64,000 nt of DNA from CAWIUB01 sp963839175 (GCA_963839175.1 CAWIUB010000025.1:152011-216010), one strand, 5' to 3'. Positions 27,688-36,823 are shown, numbered from the stretch's first letter. Translations and numbers: made by a program. Notes: generated from the letters alone by a model not told the origin.

Positions 27688-29032
27688 CGGGCGACCCGAC
27701 CACGCGGTCGCGCGGCTTGAGGTACTGCCCGTCCTGGGGATTGGTGAGCTGCGTCCCGGAGATGACCTGGTCGCGGCCATTGCCGATCACGCCCCCAGGC
27801 TGCAGGACGGCGACGTGCTGGTGGTGACGTCCAAGGTCGTCTCGAAGGTCGAGGGGCGGCTGGTTGCCGTCGACAACGCCGATCCAGCCGCGCGGGATGC
27901 AGCGCGCATGGCGGCGATCCACGCGGAGACCGTTCGGGTCGTGGCCCAGCGCGGCGAGCTGAAGGTCGTGCAGACCCGGCAGGGACTGGTGCTCGCCGCG
28001 GCGGGCGTCGACGAGTCCAACGTCGCCGCCGACGAGCTCGCGCTGCTCCCGGTCGAGCCGGACGGATCGGCGGCCGCGCTGCGCGACGGCCTGCACGAGC
28101 GGCTCGGCGTGGACGTCGGGGTGATCGTCAGCGACTCGATGGGCCGGCCATGGCGCAACGGCATCGTTGACCAAGCGATCGGGGTGGCCGGCCTGCGGGC
28201 GGTCTTCGACGCGCGCGGCAGGCTGGACAGCTACGGCCGGCCGCTGCTGGTGACCGAAGTGGCCGTCGCCGACGAGATTGCGGCCGCAGCCGATCTGGTC
28301 AAGGGCAAGCTGTCCAGTGTCCCGGTGGCGATCGTGCGCGGGCTCGCCACGGACGGCAAGCTGGTCGACGACGGGCTGGGTGTCAGCACGCTTCTGCGCG
28401 ACTCGACCGACGACCTGTTCCGCCTGGGCACTACCGAGGCCATCGAGGTCGGCCGCGCGGACGCGGTGGGATCTCGCGTATCGCCGCCCCCGCTGCATCG
28501 CGCCGCAGTCGAGGCGATCACCGCGTTCGTGCCGCCGACCCTGGCGGAGGGCTCCGTGCGTGAAGCGTTCCTCGGCTTCCTGTCCGCCCGTCCCGACTCG
28601 ATGTGGCGCAGCTGCGTGGCCGGTCACGTGACGGCCAGCGCGTTGATCCTCGACCCGGTCAGGCGTTCGGTGCTGCTCACCCTGCATCCCCGAGCGGGCA
28701 TCTGGCTCCAGGTCGGCGGCCACTGCGACCCGGATGACGCCACGCTGCTCGACGCCGCACGGCGCGAGGCGTTCGAGGAGAGTGGCATCACCGGTCTCGA
28801 CTTCGACCCGAGACTGCTCAGCCTGGACGTGCACCCGATCACCTGCTCGCTCGGCGTGCCCACCAGGCATTTCGACGTGCGGTTCGTCGCCGTCGCTCCG
28901 GCGGGCGCCGTGCCGGTGCGCAGCCACGAGTCGCTCGACCTGGGCTGGTTCTCCTGGGACGCGCTGCCCGACGGAGCGGCACCCGAACTGCCCAGGCAGC
29001 TCGCGCTGGCTCGGGCGCGTTTCGGCGTCTAA
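27680..29032 (+). CDS. cofE: F420-0:gamma-glutamyl ligase (CofE) fused to a NUDIX domain
   Basis: 450 residues. Residues ~10-250 are CofE, which adds glutamates to F420-0 (GDVLVVTSKVVSKVEGR, GVIVSDSMGRPWRNGIVDQAIG, RGLATDGKLVDDG). After a helical linker (~265-305) comes a NUDIX fold with GGHCDPDDATLLDAARREAF and ESGI, the longer NUDIX box of an actinobacterial subgroup. In mycobacterial FbiB the C-terminal domain is instead an FMN nitroreductase that reduces dehydro-F420-0. No such domain is here. Whether the NUDIX part acts on F420 intermediates or on another nucleotide is unknown. The junction has no stop and no internal ATG. Confidence 0.9.
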   Translation: MSDGRPDHAVARLEVLPVLGIGELRPGDDLVAAIADHAPRLQDGDVLVVTSKVVSKVEGRLVAVDNADPAARDAARMAAIHAETVRVVAQRGELKVVQTRQGLVLAAAGVDESNVAADELALLPVEPDGSAAALRDGLHERLGVDVGVIVSDSMGRPWRNGIVDQAIGVAGLRAVFDARGRLDSYGRPLLVTEVAVADEIAAAADLVKGKLSSVPVAIVRGLATDGKLVDDGLGVSTLLRDSTDDLFRLGTTEAIEVGRADAVGSRVSPPPLHRAAVEAITAFVPPTLAEGSVREAFLGFLSARPDSMWRSCVAGHVTASALILDPVRRSVLLTLHPRAGIWLQVGGHCDPDDATLLDAARREAFEESGITGLDFDPRLLSLDVHPITCSLGVPTRHFDVRFVAVAPAGAVPVRSHESLDLGWFSWDALPDGAAPELPRQLALARARFGV

Positions 29033-29863
29033 TGCGCGCGCTCGACCTGATCGACGGCTGGCCCGCCGCGACCACAGCCGCTGCGATCGTCGGCCCGGAC
29101 GGGGTGATCGCGGCGCGCGGCCCAGTGGACGTGCCGTTCTATCTGGCGTCGGTGACCAAACCGCTGACGGCGCTGGCCGCATTGGTGGCAGTCGAGGAGG
29201 GAGCGCTCGAGCTCACCGATCCGGACGATGAGTCGCTCGTCCCTGGCGCCACGATCCGCCACCTGCTCGCCCACGCTTCGGGTCTCGCGCCGGAACGGTG
29301 GCTTCGATCGTTCCCGCCCGGGGTGCGCCGGGTGTATTCCAACGTCGGTATCGAGCTGCTGGCTGAGCGGGTCGTCGGGGCCGTCGGCATGCCGTTCGCG
29401 TCCTATCTCGCAGAGGCCATCGCGGCTCCGCTGCGGTTGCGCACCTTGGCGCTGCGCGGCTCTCCGGCCAAGGACGGCTGGGCCTCGGCAGCCGACCTGG
29501 CCCGGGTGATCGGCGAGCTGCTCGCGCCGTCCGGCCTGCTGCATCCGTCCACGCTGGCCGACGCCACCAGCGTGCAGTACCCCGGGCTGCGGGGAGTCGT
29601 ACCCGGCTTCGGCGCCCAGAACCCCAACGACTGGGGCTTGGGCTTCGAGATCCGCGGCCACAAGTCGCCGCACTGGACCGGTGCGACCGAACTCGGCGGC
29701 GACCTACGGCCACTTCGGGCGGAGCGGGACGATGCTCTGGGTCGACCCGGTCGCCCGCATCGGGCTCGTCGCGCTCAGCGACCTGCCGTTCGACGAATGG
29801 GCAGCGGCCGGATGGCCGGCGCTGTCTGACGCCGTCCTCGCCGAGGCGGGCCACATCGAGTGA
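29032..29863 (+). CDS. Beta-lactamase-class-C-like serine hydrolase (one frameshift)
   Basis: The ATG at 29032 immediately follows the cofE stop. The nucleophile motif is ASVTKPLTAL (SxxK, Ser40-Lys43), the second is YSNVG (YxN) near residue 104. At about 29690 the frame shifts: an extra base before AACTCG would restore N-S-A-A-T-Y-G-HFGRSGT, the third motif, ending at 29863. Joined, about 276 residues. No signal peptide, so probably cytoplasmic and an esterase/peptidase rather than a resistance enzyme. Confidence 0.75.
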
Positions 29864-29964
29864 TACGAGGTGGAGCGCGTATACGGCGGCGCAGGGCGCG
29901 CGCAACCGCGGGATGTCTGCGGGACGTGCGAGACTGAAGCGACCGAACGAGGCGGTGAGGAGCG

Positions 29965-30531
29965 ATGAGTGTCGCGACCGTCCACCCGGAGCCGTGGACG
30001 ACGGATGCGCTATATGCGCTGCCCGAGGACGGCATGCGGCACGAGTTGCTCGATGGGACGTTGCTGGTGACCCCTCCGCCGTCGGTGCCACATCAGCTCG
30101 CCGCCCGACGCCTGGTCGCCGCGCTGGCCGCCGCCGCGCCCGGCGATGTCGAGGTGCTCGAGGCTGTCGGGGTGGCGGTGCCGGCCGGGCTACTCGTGCC
30201 GGACGTGGTTATCGCGAGGGCCGCGGCGGTCCACACCGCCACCAGGGAGTTGACCGCGAGTGACGTGCTCGCGGTCGCCGAGATCGTCTCACCGTCTTCC
30301 CGAACGAATGACCGCCGCTGGAAGCCGGAGGCGTATGCAGAAGCCGGCATTGGTGTGTTCATCCGAGTCGAGCTCGACGCTGCCCCAGGCCAGCCCGAAG
30401 TGCTCGTCCATGAGTTGGTCGAGGGCGGCTATCGCGTTACCGCCGTCGCGCGGGGCACCGAGCCCACCACGGTCGCCGTGCCGTTCCTAGTCACGGTTAC
30501 CGCGTCGGACCTCACCGGCAGCGGCCGTTAG
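29965..30531 (+). CDS. Uma2-family (DUF820) endonuclease-like protein
   Basis: 188 residues, ATG 29965 behind GAGGAG. The PD-(D/E)XK pattern is LVPDVVIARA, AEIVSPSSRTNDRRWKPEAYAEAGIGVFIRVE. Start region WTTDALYALPEDGMRHELLDGTLLVTPPPS is the family signature. Uma2 proteins are common in actinobacteria and cyanobacteria, often in multi-copy; biological targets are unknown. A decayed copy of its start is found at 30656. Confidence 0.8.
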   Translation: MSVATVHPEPWTTDALYALPEDGMRHELLDGTLLVTPPPSVPHQLAARRLVAALAAAAPGDVEVLEAVGVAVPAGLLVPDVVIARAAAVHTATRELTASDVLAVAEIVSPSSRTNDRRWKPEAYAEAGIGVFIRVELDAAPGQPEVLVHELVEGGYRVTAVARGTEPTTVAVPFLVTVTASDLTGSGR

Positions 30532-30765
30532 CGGTTTGCCCGAGGGTCGCTGCCCAGGCGAGTGACGGATCGGGGCGTCGAGTGATGACGAATCCGCCGT
30601 CACTCGGCGGTGCCACCCGGCATTCGACGACCTGAGCCGTCACTATGCCGGGGCCGTGAGGACGGATGCGCTGTATGCGCCTGAGGACGGCTGCGGCTTG
30701 AGTTCGCGGACGCCCTCGGCGAGACGCCTGACCGAACTGTCGTACCCTTGTCATACAGTCAGGAT
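30532..30765. other. Intergenic stretch with Uma2 remnant
   Basis: Contains GC-rich inverted segments around GTCACTCGGCGG and the Uma2 remnant listed next; no other coding signal seen. Confidence 0.5.
30656..30706 (+). pseudogene. Remnant of a second Uma2 start
   Basis: GTG AGG ACG GAT GCG CTG TAT GCG CCTGAGGAC repeats the Uma2 beginning (TDALYALPEDG) with one codon lost and a later one-base change (RLEF for RHELL). Only ~17 codons survive. It shows that this locus once held a tandem Uma2 gene. Confidence 0.55.
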
Positions 30766-31086
30766 GTGGCGGACAGGATCACATGGACCGACGAGGCGGC
30801 GGCGCACATGCTCGCCCAGCATGGCGTGACGCCGGAGCAGGCGGGCGAGGTGCTCGCCGACCCGGCGCTGCGGAGGCTCACCCGCGTGACTACTGGGAAG
30901 GAGCGAGGCGATGACTGGGGCGCAGGACTGGACACCGGAGCTGGAGCGCGAGCTCATCGAGGAGTCCGAACGGGCGTACGAGCTGGAGGCCGCGACGACG
31001 GAGTCCACACCACTGCCCGACGGCGTGCGGGTGACGCGGCCGAACCGGGCACGGTCGGCGATGTTCTCGCTGCGGCTCAATCCTGA
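30766..31086 (+). pseudogene. Truncated BrnT-like toxin gene
   Basis: From GTG 30766 the first ~45 residues (ADRITWTDEAAAHMLAQHGVTPEQAGEVLADPALRRL) match the N-terminus of actinobacterial BrnT-like toxins. After KERGDDWGAGL the sequence becomes low-complexity in the frame of the next gene's shadow, and the C-terminal toxin strands are missing. The antitoxin start sits at the break. A TACAGT -10-like box eight bases before GTG suggests a leaderless message. Probably a dead toxin. Confidence 0.5.
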
Positions 31087-31261
31087 CGAGCTCGCCGCCG
31101 TGCAACGGCTCGCCGCTGAGTATGACGTGCCGGCGTCGGCGCTGGTCCGCGGGTGGATCGTGCAGCGGATCGCCGTGGAGGGCAGCACCGACCGCGAGGC
31201 GGCGAGCGTGGTGCAGCGGCTCGAGGCGGATGTGCACCGACTCCGGGAGCTGATTGCGTGA
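30911..31261 (+). CDS. Antitoxin-like ribbon-helix-helix protein
   Basis: 116 residues, ATG 30911 with AAGGAG upstream. The C-terminal part (SAMFSLRLNPDELAAVQRLAAEYDVPASALVRGWIVQRI) is a ribbon-helix-helix DNA-binding domain; the N-terminal part is acidic. It follows a truncated BrnT-like toxin, so it is the orphaned antitoxin of that module. Likely binds its own promoter. Confidence 0.65.
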   Translation: MTGAQDWTPELERELIEESERAYELEAATTESTPLPDGVRVTRPNRARSAMFSLRLNPDELAAVQRLAAEYDVPASALVRGWIVQRIAVEGSTDREAASVVQRLEADVHRLRELIA

Positions 31262-31320
31262 TGCGTCTGGCGGGGGTCAGTCGCAGACCTTGAGGATCAC
31301 CGGGAGAATAACGCGGGCGG

Positions 31321-31707
31321 TCAGCGCGCCGGCTCACCCGCCTTGGTCAACTGCGACACCCGCTGCTCGGACACCTGCAACACCGCCGCCGCGTCCGCCC
31401 CCGACAATCCCCGCGCTTTCAACGCCCGCGCCAACGCCCGCGACCGCTTAGCCGCCGACCGCCGCACATCATCAGCCCGCGCCTGCAGCTCCCGCACCCG
31501 CGTCACCTCGTCGTTCAACTCGCCCAGATCGTCGACGACCAGCCGCACCGCCGCGGCACCCATGTCCCGGTCGTGCACCGTCGACAGGTAGTCCCGGACC
31601 TGCCCGACCGCGCGGGACAACGCCCGCGTCTGGGTGACGCCCTCCCCGTCGACATGCAGCTCCCAGCCGTGCTCCCAGCGGCGGGCGTGCACCACGTACT
31701 CGCTCAT
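31321..31707 (-). CDS. HicB-like antitoxin, module 1
   Basis: 128 residues from the ATG at 31707, which overlaps the toxin stop (ATGA). The N-terminal half is a HicB-type partial RNase H fold (YVVHARRWEHGWELHVDGEGVTQTRALSRAVGQVRDYL). A helical linker leads to a C-terminal HTH (ALKARGLSGADAAAVLQVSEQRVSQL), probably the DNA-binding part. Toxin first, antitoxin second is the normal hicAB order. Confidence 0.75.
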   Translation of the reverse strand: MSEYVVHARRWEHGWELHVDGEGVTQTRALSRAVGQVRDYLSTVHDRDMGAAAVRLVVDDLGELNDEVTRVRELQARADDVRRSAAKRSRALARALKARGLSGADAAAVLQVSEQRVSQLTKAGEPAR

Positions 31708-31901
31708 TGCAGCCATCCCTTCGGCAAGCAGGCAAGCTTGCGGATCACCTCACCGACGACACCCGGCGACACGGTGCGGGCGGTGACCACGACGGCCTGG
31801 TGACGTCCGCACGGGCAGTACCAAACCTCGTGGTCGCCCTTGCCCGGCCGCCAGGTGCACCCCTCGCGGAGCAGCGCCGCCTGCAACTCGCGGTACCGCA
31901 T
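31704..31901 (-). CDS. HicA-like toxin, module 1
   Basis: 65 residues from ATG 31901 (MRYRELQAALLREGCTWRPGKG), preceded by GGTGAAG. The double-stranded-RNA-binding-like fold shows the catalytic histidine context GDHEVWYC (instead of the more usual GSHR), then PCGRHQAVVVTAR. HicA toxins cleave mRNA. The extra Cys pair (YCPCG) is unusual for HicA. A longer in-frame extension to 31985 would cover the operator and is not used. Confidence 0.7.
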   Translation of the reverse strand: MRYRELQAALLREGCTWRPGKGDHEVWYCPCGRHQAVVVTARTVSPGVVGEVIRKLACLPKGWLQ

Positions 31902-31923
31902 CGGCTTCACCAGGGACTGTAAG

Positions 31924-31962
31924 TCTAGTCCCACTAGAGCGTCAAGGTCTAGTGGGACTAGA
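31924..31962. promoter_or_regulatory. Paired palindromic operator between two hicAB modules
   Basis: TCTAGTCCCACTAGA (31924-31938) and TCTAGTGGGACTAGA (31948-31962). Each has perfect 6-bp arms, and one is the reverse complement of the other. Centres are 24 bp apart. They lie 22-60 bp upstream of the module 1 toxin start, over its promoter, in the 151-bp gap between the divergent modules. Very likely the HicB binding site. Confidence 0.75.
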
Positions 31963-32052
31963 GAATTTCGCTGGACGAAGGTCATGCTACGTGTACACCA
32001 TCGGTGTCCACTGCTTAGACAGTTGCTCAGTCCAGTCGATAGACTTTACACT

Positions 32053-32262
32053 GTGAAGGCGAGGGAAGTGAACCGGCGGATCGAGCGGCTCGGCGGCGTG
32101 GTGGTGCGACAGAGCGCCTCGCACCGCATCTACGAGAAGGACGGCTGCAGGACGATGGTCGCCCAGCACGGCGGCGGCCGCGAGATCCCGAGCGGGACGT
32201 TGCATCAGATCGAGCGGCAGATGGAGCCGGTCTTCGGGAAGAGATGGCTGATCAGGCGATGA
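32053..32262 (+). CDS. HicA-like toxin, module 2
   Basis: 69 residues from GTG 32053 (MKAREVNRRIERLGGVVVRQSASHRIYEKDG). The ASHRIY context carries the HicA catalytic histidine, and AQHGGGREIPSGTLHQIERQ is the end of the fold. TACACT stands directly before the GTG, with TTGCTC 18 bp further upstream, so the start may be GTG 32068 instead. It overlaps its antitoxin by ATGA. Confidence 0.75.
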   Translation: MKAREVNRRIERLGGVVVRQSASHRIYEKDGCRTMVAQHGGGREIPSGTLHQIERQMEPVFGKRWLIRR

Positions 32263-32648
32263 GCGAGCGGGTGTATCGGGTCGTGGCGACCCGCGAGGGT
32301 GATGACTGGCTGGCTGACGTGCCGGACGCTCCGCCTGCGCACACCTTCGCGCGGAATTTGGAGTCGTTGGACCGCTACGTGCGCGAGGCGGTCGTGCTGG
32401 CCGAGGATCTGCCGGACGAATCGATGGGGTCGCTGCAGTTGGCGTGGGAGTTCCATACCGGCGACGAGGCGTTGGATATGGAGCTGGCACGGCTGCGGGC
32501 AGAGCGTGACGAGGTCGCGCAGTCGCAGGCGCGGCTCGAGGACGATACGGCTCGGCTGGCAGGCAAGCTGTCGGGGTTCTCGGTGCGGGATGCAGGCGCG
32601 TTGCTGGGCGTGTCGCGGTCGCGGGCCCAGCAGCTGCGCGCCAGCTGA
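32259..32648 (+). CDS. HicB-like antitoxin, module 2
   Basis: 129 residues from ATG 32259 (MSERVYRVVATREGDDWLADVPDAPPAHTFARNLESL), a HicB partial RNase H fold. It continues with helix (VREAVVLAEDLPD) and a C-terminal HTH-like piece (FSVRDAGALLGVSRSRAQQLRAS). The architecture is the same as module 1, but the sequences differ, so the modules are not a recent duplication. Confidence 0.75.
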   Translation: MSERVYRVVATREGDDWLADVPDAPPAHTFARNLESLDRYVREAVVLAEDLPDESMGSLQLAWEFHTGDEALDMELARLRAERDEVAQSQARLEDDTARLAGKLSGFSVRDAGALLGVSRSRAQQLRAS

Positions 32649-32678
32649 CCGCGTCTCCTGCTCTTGGGCCAGTTGCGT

Positions 32679-33595
32679 TCAGATTGCCCGGATGTCGTTC
32701 GGGGCGAAACGCGGGCCGAAGCGCGGCTTGCGCACGCCGGACGCCTCGATCAGCCGCACGACGCGCTGCCGCTGACCGGCCCACGGCGCCAGCAGCCGCA
32801 GCATCTGCGCGTCATCGCTGCGCGGTGCCCCGGTCAGCGCGTACCCGACGAGGTCGGGAATGTGGTAGTCGCCGACGCTCACCGCGTCCGGGTGTCCGAG
32901 CGCGCGTTGCACGGTCTCGGCCGCGGTCCACTCGCCGACGCCCGGCACGAGCCGCAGCCGGGAAACCGCGGCGTCCAGTTCCAACCCCACGCAATCTTCC
33001 AGCCGGGACGCGACGGTGGCGGCCGCCCGCATCGCGCGCTGCCGCTGCAGGTCCACGCCGAGCCGATGCCACTCCCAGGTGGTGATCCGCAGCAGCGTGG
33101 CGGCGTCCGGCGGTACCCGCAGGCTCGGCAACGGCCCGGGCGCCGGGGTGCCGAAGCGGTACAGCAGGCCGCGCCAGGCACGCCGCGATTCACCACCGGT
33201 AACCCGCTGCTCGAGCACGGCCGGGACGAGCGAGTCGAGCACCAGACCGGTCCGCGGCAGCCGCATCCCGGGACGCCGCCGCAACACCGCGTGCAGCAGC
33301 GGGTGCGCCGAGACGTCCAGCCCGGACCAATCGTCGCCATCGCCCAGCAGGCGCGGCACGGCGTCGAGCAGCCAGCCGCGCCCCGGGTCCCCAGGCCGTC
33401 GCGTGCACCGAGCCCAGCGCTCGCAGGGCCACGCGTGCCCGGACCGTCCGGCGTCAGGCAGGCCCACCAGAACGTCCCGTCGGCGCTCACCTGATGCGCC
33501 GGATCCCCGCCTCCGTGCCGCAACGGGCCGAGCGAGCTCAGCACGTCGACCGGACGCCCGGGCGCCCAGATCCGCTCGAGCATCCGCTCAGGCAT
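32679..33595 (-). CDS. AlkA-like DNA-3-methyladenine glycosylase (two frameshifts)
   Basis: Joined from three frames: MPERMLERIWAPGRPVDVLS to about 33440, VALRALGSVHATAWGPGA to about 33375, then GWLLDAVPRLLGDGDDW to the end at 32679. The HhH-GPD core is clear (LDAAVSRLRLVPGVGEWTAAETVQRALG, with the catalytic aspartate in SVGDYHIPD). AlkA-type enzymes remove alkylated bases. It overlaps the GDP-mannose pyrophosphorylase end by 8 bp. Motifs around both shifts are intact, so the breaks are probably assembly indels. Confidence 0.75.
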
Positions 33596-34686
33596 CGGAC
33601 GAGAATCGCACCGATCCGCCCGGCAGCTCGACATCCGGCCACACCCGCGCGCCGCCGAGCAGCTCCACCCCGGAGCCGAGGCGGGCCCGGTCGCCGATCA
33701 CCGCGTCCTCCAGGCGGACGCCCGCCGCCACGACGGCGTCTCGGCCGACCACGCTGCGCCGTACCACCGATCCGTCGCCCACGGACGCGCCGTCGAACAG
33801 CACAGCGCCGTCCAGCGTGACGCCCGGGCCGACGACGCAGCCCGCACCCACCGTCGCGCCGCCGCACAGGACGGCGTCGGCCGCCACGGACGCGCCGGGC
33901 AGCACCAGCGACTCGCCCACCGGGCCGGGCACCGCCGCTGACGGGGCCAAGCCGCGGACCAGGTCGGCCGAGCCCGCGACGAGGTCCGCCGGCTTGCCGA
34001 TGTCCCGCCAGTAGGTCGTGTCGACGAAGCCGATTACCGTCGCGCCGGACGCCAGCAGCCCCGGGAACGTCTCGCGCTCGACCGACACCGGGCGGCCGGC
34101 CGGGATCGCGTCCACCACCGACGCGCCGGAACACGTAAGTGCCGGCGTTGATCTGGTCGGTCACCGGATCGGGGTCCTTCTCCAGGAACGCCTGCACCCG
34201 GTCGTCCGGATCGGTCGGCACGCAGCCGAACGCCCGCGGGTCGTCGACCTTGGTCAGGTACAGCGTCACGTCCGCGTCCGCGTCGGCGTGCCGGGCGAGC
34301 AGGGCCCGCAGGTCGACGCCGGACAGCACGTCCCCGTTGAAGATCAGCGTCGTGTCGCCGCGCAGCCGGTCGGCGACGTTGCGGATCCCGCCGCCGGTGC
34401 CCAGCGGCTCGGCCTCGACCACGTACTCGAGGTCCAGGCCCGAGCGCGGAGCCGTCCCCGAAGTGCTCGGCGAACACCTCCGCCCGGTAGGACGTGCCGA
34501 GCACGACGTGCTCGACCCCGGCCTCGCGAATGCGCGAGAGCAGATGCGTCAGGAACGGCACCCCCGCCGTCGGCAGCATCGGCTTCGGGGCCGACAGGGT
34601 GAGCGGCCGCAGCCGGGTGCCCAGGCCGCCCACCAGGACGACCGCGTCGACGCTGCTCGAGCTAGCCAGTCTTCGCGAGCGCTCAT
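33588..34686 (-). CDS. Mannose-1-phosphate guanylyltransferase, ManB/ManC-type (frameshifted)
   Basis: The N-terminal nucleotidyltransferase is VDAVVLVGGLGTRLRPLTL then SAPKPMLPTAGVPFLTHLL. The frame shifts near 34445 (into VVEAEPLGTGGGIRNVAD) and again near 34125 (into VDAIPAGRPVSVERETFPGLL). The C-terminal half is a left-handed beta-helix of hexapeptide repeats (GATVGAGCVVGPGVTLDGAVLF). Parts match Rv3264c order exactly. It makes GDP-mannose for cell-wall glycans. I set the start at ATG 34686 (MSAREDWLA), which needs one further frameshift; the in-frame link to the glycosyltransferase is probably not real. Confidence 0.8.
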
Positions 34687-35605
34687 CGCACGTTCGCTCC
34701 GCTCCTCGCTCGCGACGCTCGCTGCGATTCTCACTACGGCGCTCCGTCGGCGGCCCCTCGGCCACGCCGCGGATTCGGCGGGCGAGCAGCGACCGCAGCC
34801 ACAGGCCGGCCCGCAGCGCCGACCGTACCGGCAGCCACCGCCAACCGGGGTAGCGGCGCGACAGGTAACGCGCCGCGCTGCGGTGGTGCTCGACGGCCAT
34901 CCGCGCCGACTCCCGGGCGGTGGCGTGCCCGCCGGTGTGCTCGACGACCGCGTCCGGCACGTACACGCTCTGCCAGCCGAGCCGGCCGAGGCGCTCACCC
35001 AGGTCGACGTCCTCGAAGTACATGAAGTACTCCGGGTCGAAGCCGCCGACGGCGTCGAAGGCCGGCCGGCGGACCAGCAGGCACGAGCCGGACAGCCAGC
35101 CGGTCGGCCCCTCGGCGGGCGCGCCGCGCTCGCGGCGGTAGGACTGGGTCCACGGATTGCTCGGCCACCACCAGCCGAACACCGCGTGGCCGATCCCGCG
35201 GCCCAGCGACGGCAGGGCTCGCGCCGACGGGTAGATCTCGCCGGACGGGGTGAGGATCAGCGGTCCGAACGCGCCCGCCTGCGGCCAGCGCGCGGTGGCG
35301 CCGATCAGCTCGTCGAGCGCGCCTGCCCGCCAGATGATGTCGGGGTTGCTGATCAGGACGAGTTCGGTGTCGGTCTGCGCCACCCCGACGTTCGCCGCGC
35401 CGCCGTAGCCCAGGTTGCCGCCCGTCGGCACGACCCGGACATTGGCCCGCTGCTGCGCCCGCTCCACCGAACCGTCGGTCGACCCGTTGTCGGCGAGCAC
35501 CACGTCGACCTCGGCGGTGGTCGCGGCTGGCAGCGAGTCGAGGAAGGCCTGTAGCGCCTCGCCCGACGAGTACGTCACCACGACGACCGAGAGCTTGGTC
35601 GTCAT
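34687..35605 (-). CDS. GT2 rhamnosyltransferase WbbL-like
   Basis: From ATG 35605 (MTTKLSVVVVTYSSGEAL), overlapping the GT4 stop by ATGA. GT-A fold with DNGSTDGS, GNLGYGGAANVG, a metal-binding motif region at LVLISNPDII, then GWLSGSCLLVRR and FDPEYFMYFEDVDLGERL. The family includes WbbL, which adds rhamnose to the arabinogalactan linker. Gene order with the pyrophosphorylase matches Rv3265c-Rv3264c. The frame runs on through GC-rich intergenic DNA (ERRSENRSERRERGAERTC) into the next gene. The true stop is probably near 34740 in another frame. Confidence 0.8.
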
Positions 35606-36726
35606 TGGACCGCCCGCTCGTACGCCGCGATGTGCGCCTCGGCGCAGGCGTCCCAGGTGAACCCGGCAGCCCGCTTGATCGCGGCCTCGCCCAGCCGTTG
35701 CCGCTCGGCCGGGTCGTCGAGCAGCTGCTCCAGCGCGGACGCGATCGACGCCGCATCCGGCTCGGTGTACGCGACGGCGTCGCCGCCCACCTCGGGCAGC
35801 GCGAGCCGTCGCGTGGTCAGCACCGTGGCGCCGCACGCCATCGCCTCGAGCACCGGCAGCCCGAACCCCTCGCCCAGGCTCGGGTAGGCCACCACCTGGG
35901 CCCCGCCCAGCAGCGGGGCCAGCTGCTCGACCGGCAGGTAGCCCGGCCGGATCAAGCGTCAGCTGCTCCGGAACCTCGGCGATCGCGGCGTCCAGCTCGG
36001 CGCCGTGCCAGCCGGCGCCGCCCGCCAGGACGAGCGCGGGCGGCGAGTCGCGCGTCTGCGCACGCCGCCACCCAGCCGCGGACCAGTGCCGGAAGGTTCT
36101 TTCGCGGCTCCAGGGTGCCGAGAAACGCTAGGTAGTCCTGCCCCTCGGCGATGTCCAGCTCCTCCCGGACGGCGCGCACCGCGTCCGCCGACGGTGGCCC
36201 GAACACCTCGCGGTCGACACCGTAATAGGCGACCTGCAGCCTCGCCGGATCGGCTCCCGCCACCCGGACCAGCTCGTCGGCCGTTGCCTGCGACGGCACC
36301 ACGCAGCACGCGGCCCGCCGCAGCGCCAGCCTGGTCGCCGCCCGGAAGAACGGTCCCTTCGTCCGGGTGTGGACGGCCGGGTCGGTGAAGAACGTGGCGT
36401 CGTGCAGGGTGACCACGACCGGCACCCGCGCGCGCAGCGGGTGGGTGTAGTGCGGCGAGTGCAGCACGTCCGGGGCGGCGCGCCGCACGATCCGCGGCAA
36501 GCCGACCTGCTCCCAGGCCAGCCGGTCGGCCGGCTGCTCGGTCGCCCGCGCCGCCGCGATCGGCTCGCGACCGCTCAACGCGGCGTACTGCGCGACGTCC
36601 AGCCGGCCGGCAGACCACCCGGATGTCCACGTCCGCCCGGCGTAACGCGGGAACCAGGCTGTCGACGTAGCGGCCCACTCCCCGCCGGTCCGCGGGCACC
36701 GCCGTCGCGTCGAGCAGCACGCGCAC
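35602..36726 (-). CDS. GT4 glycosyltransferase (several frameshifts)
   Basis: Start MRVLLDATAVPADRRGVGRY at 36726. The frame changes near 36605 (to AGRLDVAQYAALSGREP), near 36060 (to DSPPALVLAGGAGWHG) and near 35955, where an extra T in CTTGATC hides LIRPGYLP. The rest is clear GT-B fold: HSPHYTHPLRARVPVVVTLHD, FLGTLEPRKNLPALVRG, and the nucleotide-sugar site AYPSLGEGFGLPVLEAMACG. About 375 residues when joined. Probably a mannosyl- or rhamnosyltransferase of the surface glycan. Confidence 0.75.
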
Positions 36727-36823
36727 GTAGGACTCCGGACCGGATGGACAACAGACGACCGCGGCAGCCTACCGGCCATCGTCCGATGTCATAGAGGCCG
36801 CTACGCCTGTCCGAGCTACGGTC

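Noticed and set aside
27497..29182. Long minus-strand open frame under cofD/cofE
   Set aside because: Histidine/arginine-rich shadow of the cofE codons, without family similarity; the plus-strand genes are unequivocal.
31902..31985. Longer HicA-like protein starting at 31985
   Set aside because: The extension would be encoded by the operator palindromes and is not HicA-like; ATG 31901 has a ribosome site and the normal family start.
34450..35605. True fusion of the WbbL-like glycosyltransferase with the mannose-1-phosphate guanylyltransferase
   Set aside because: The linking frame passes through GC-rich intergenic-type repeat sequence (SERRERGAERTC), frameshifts abound here, and the orthologous genes are separate in mycobacteria.
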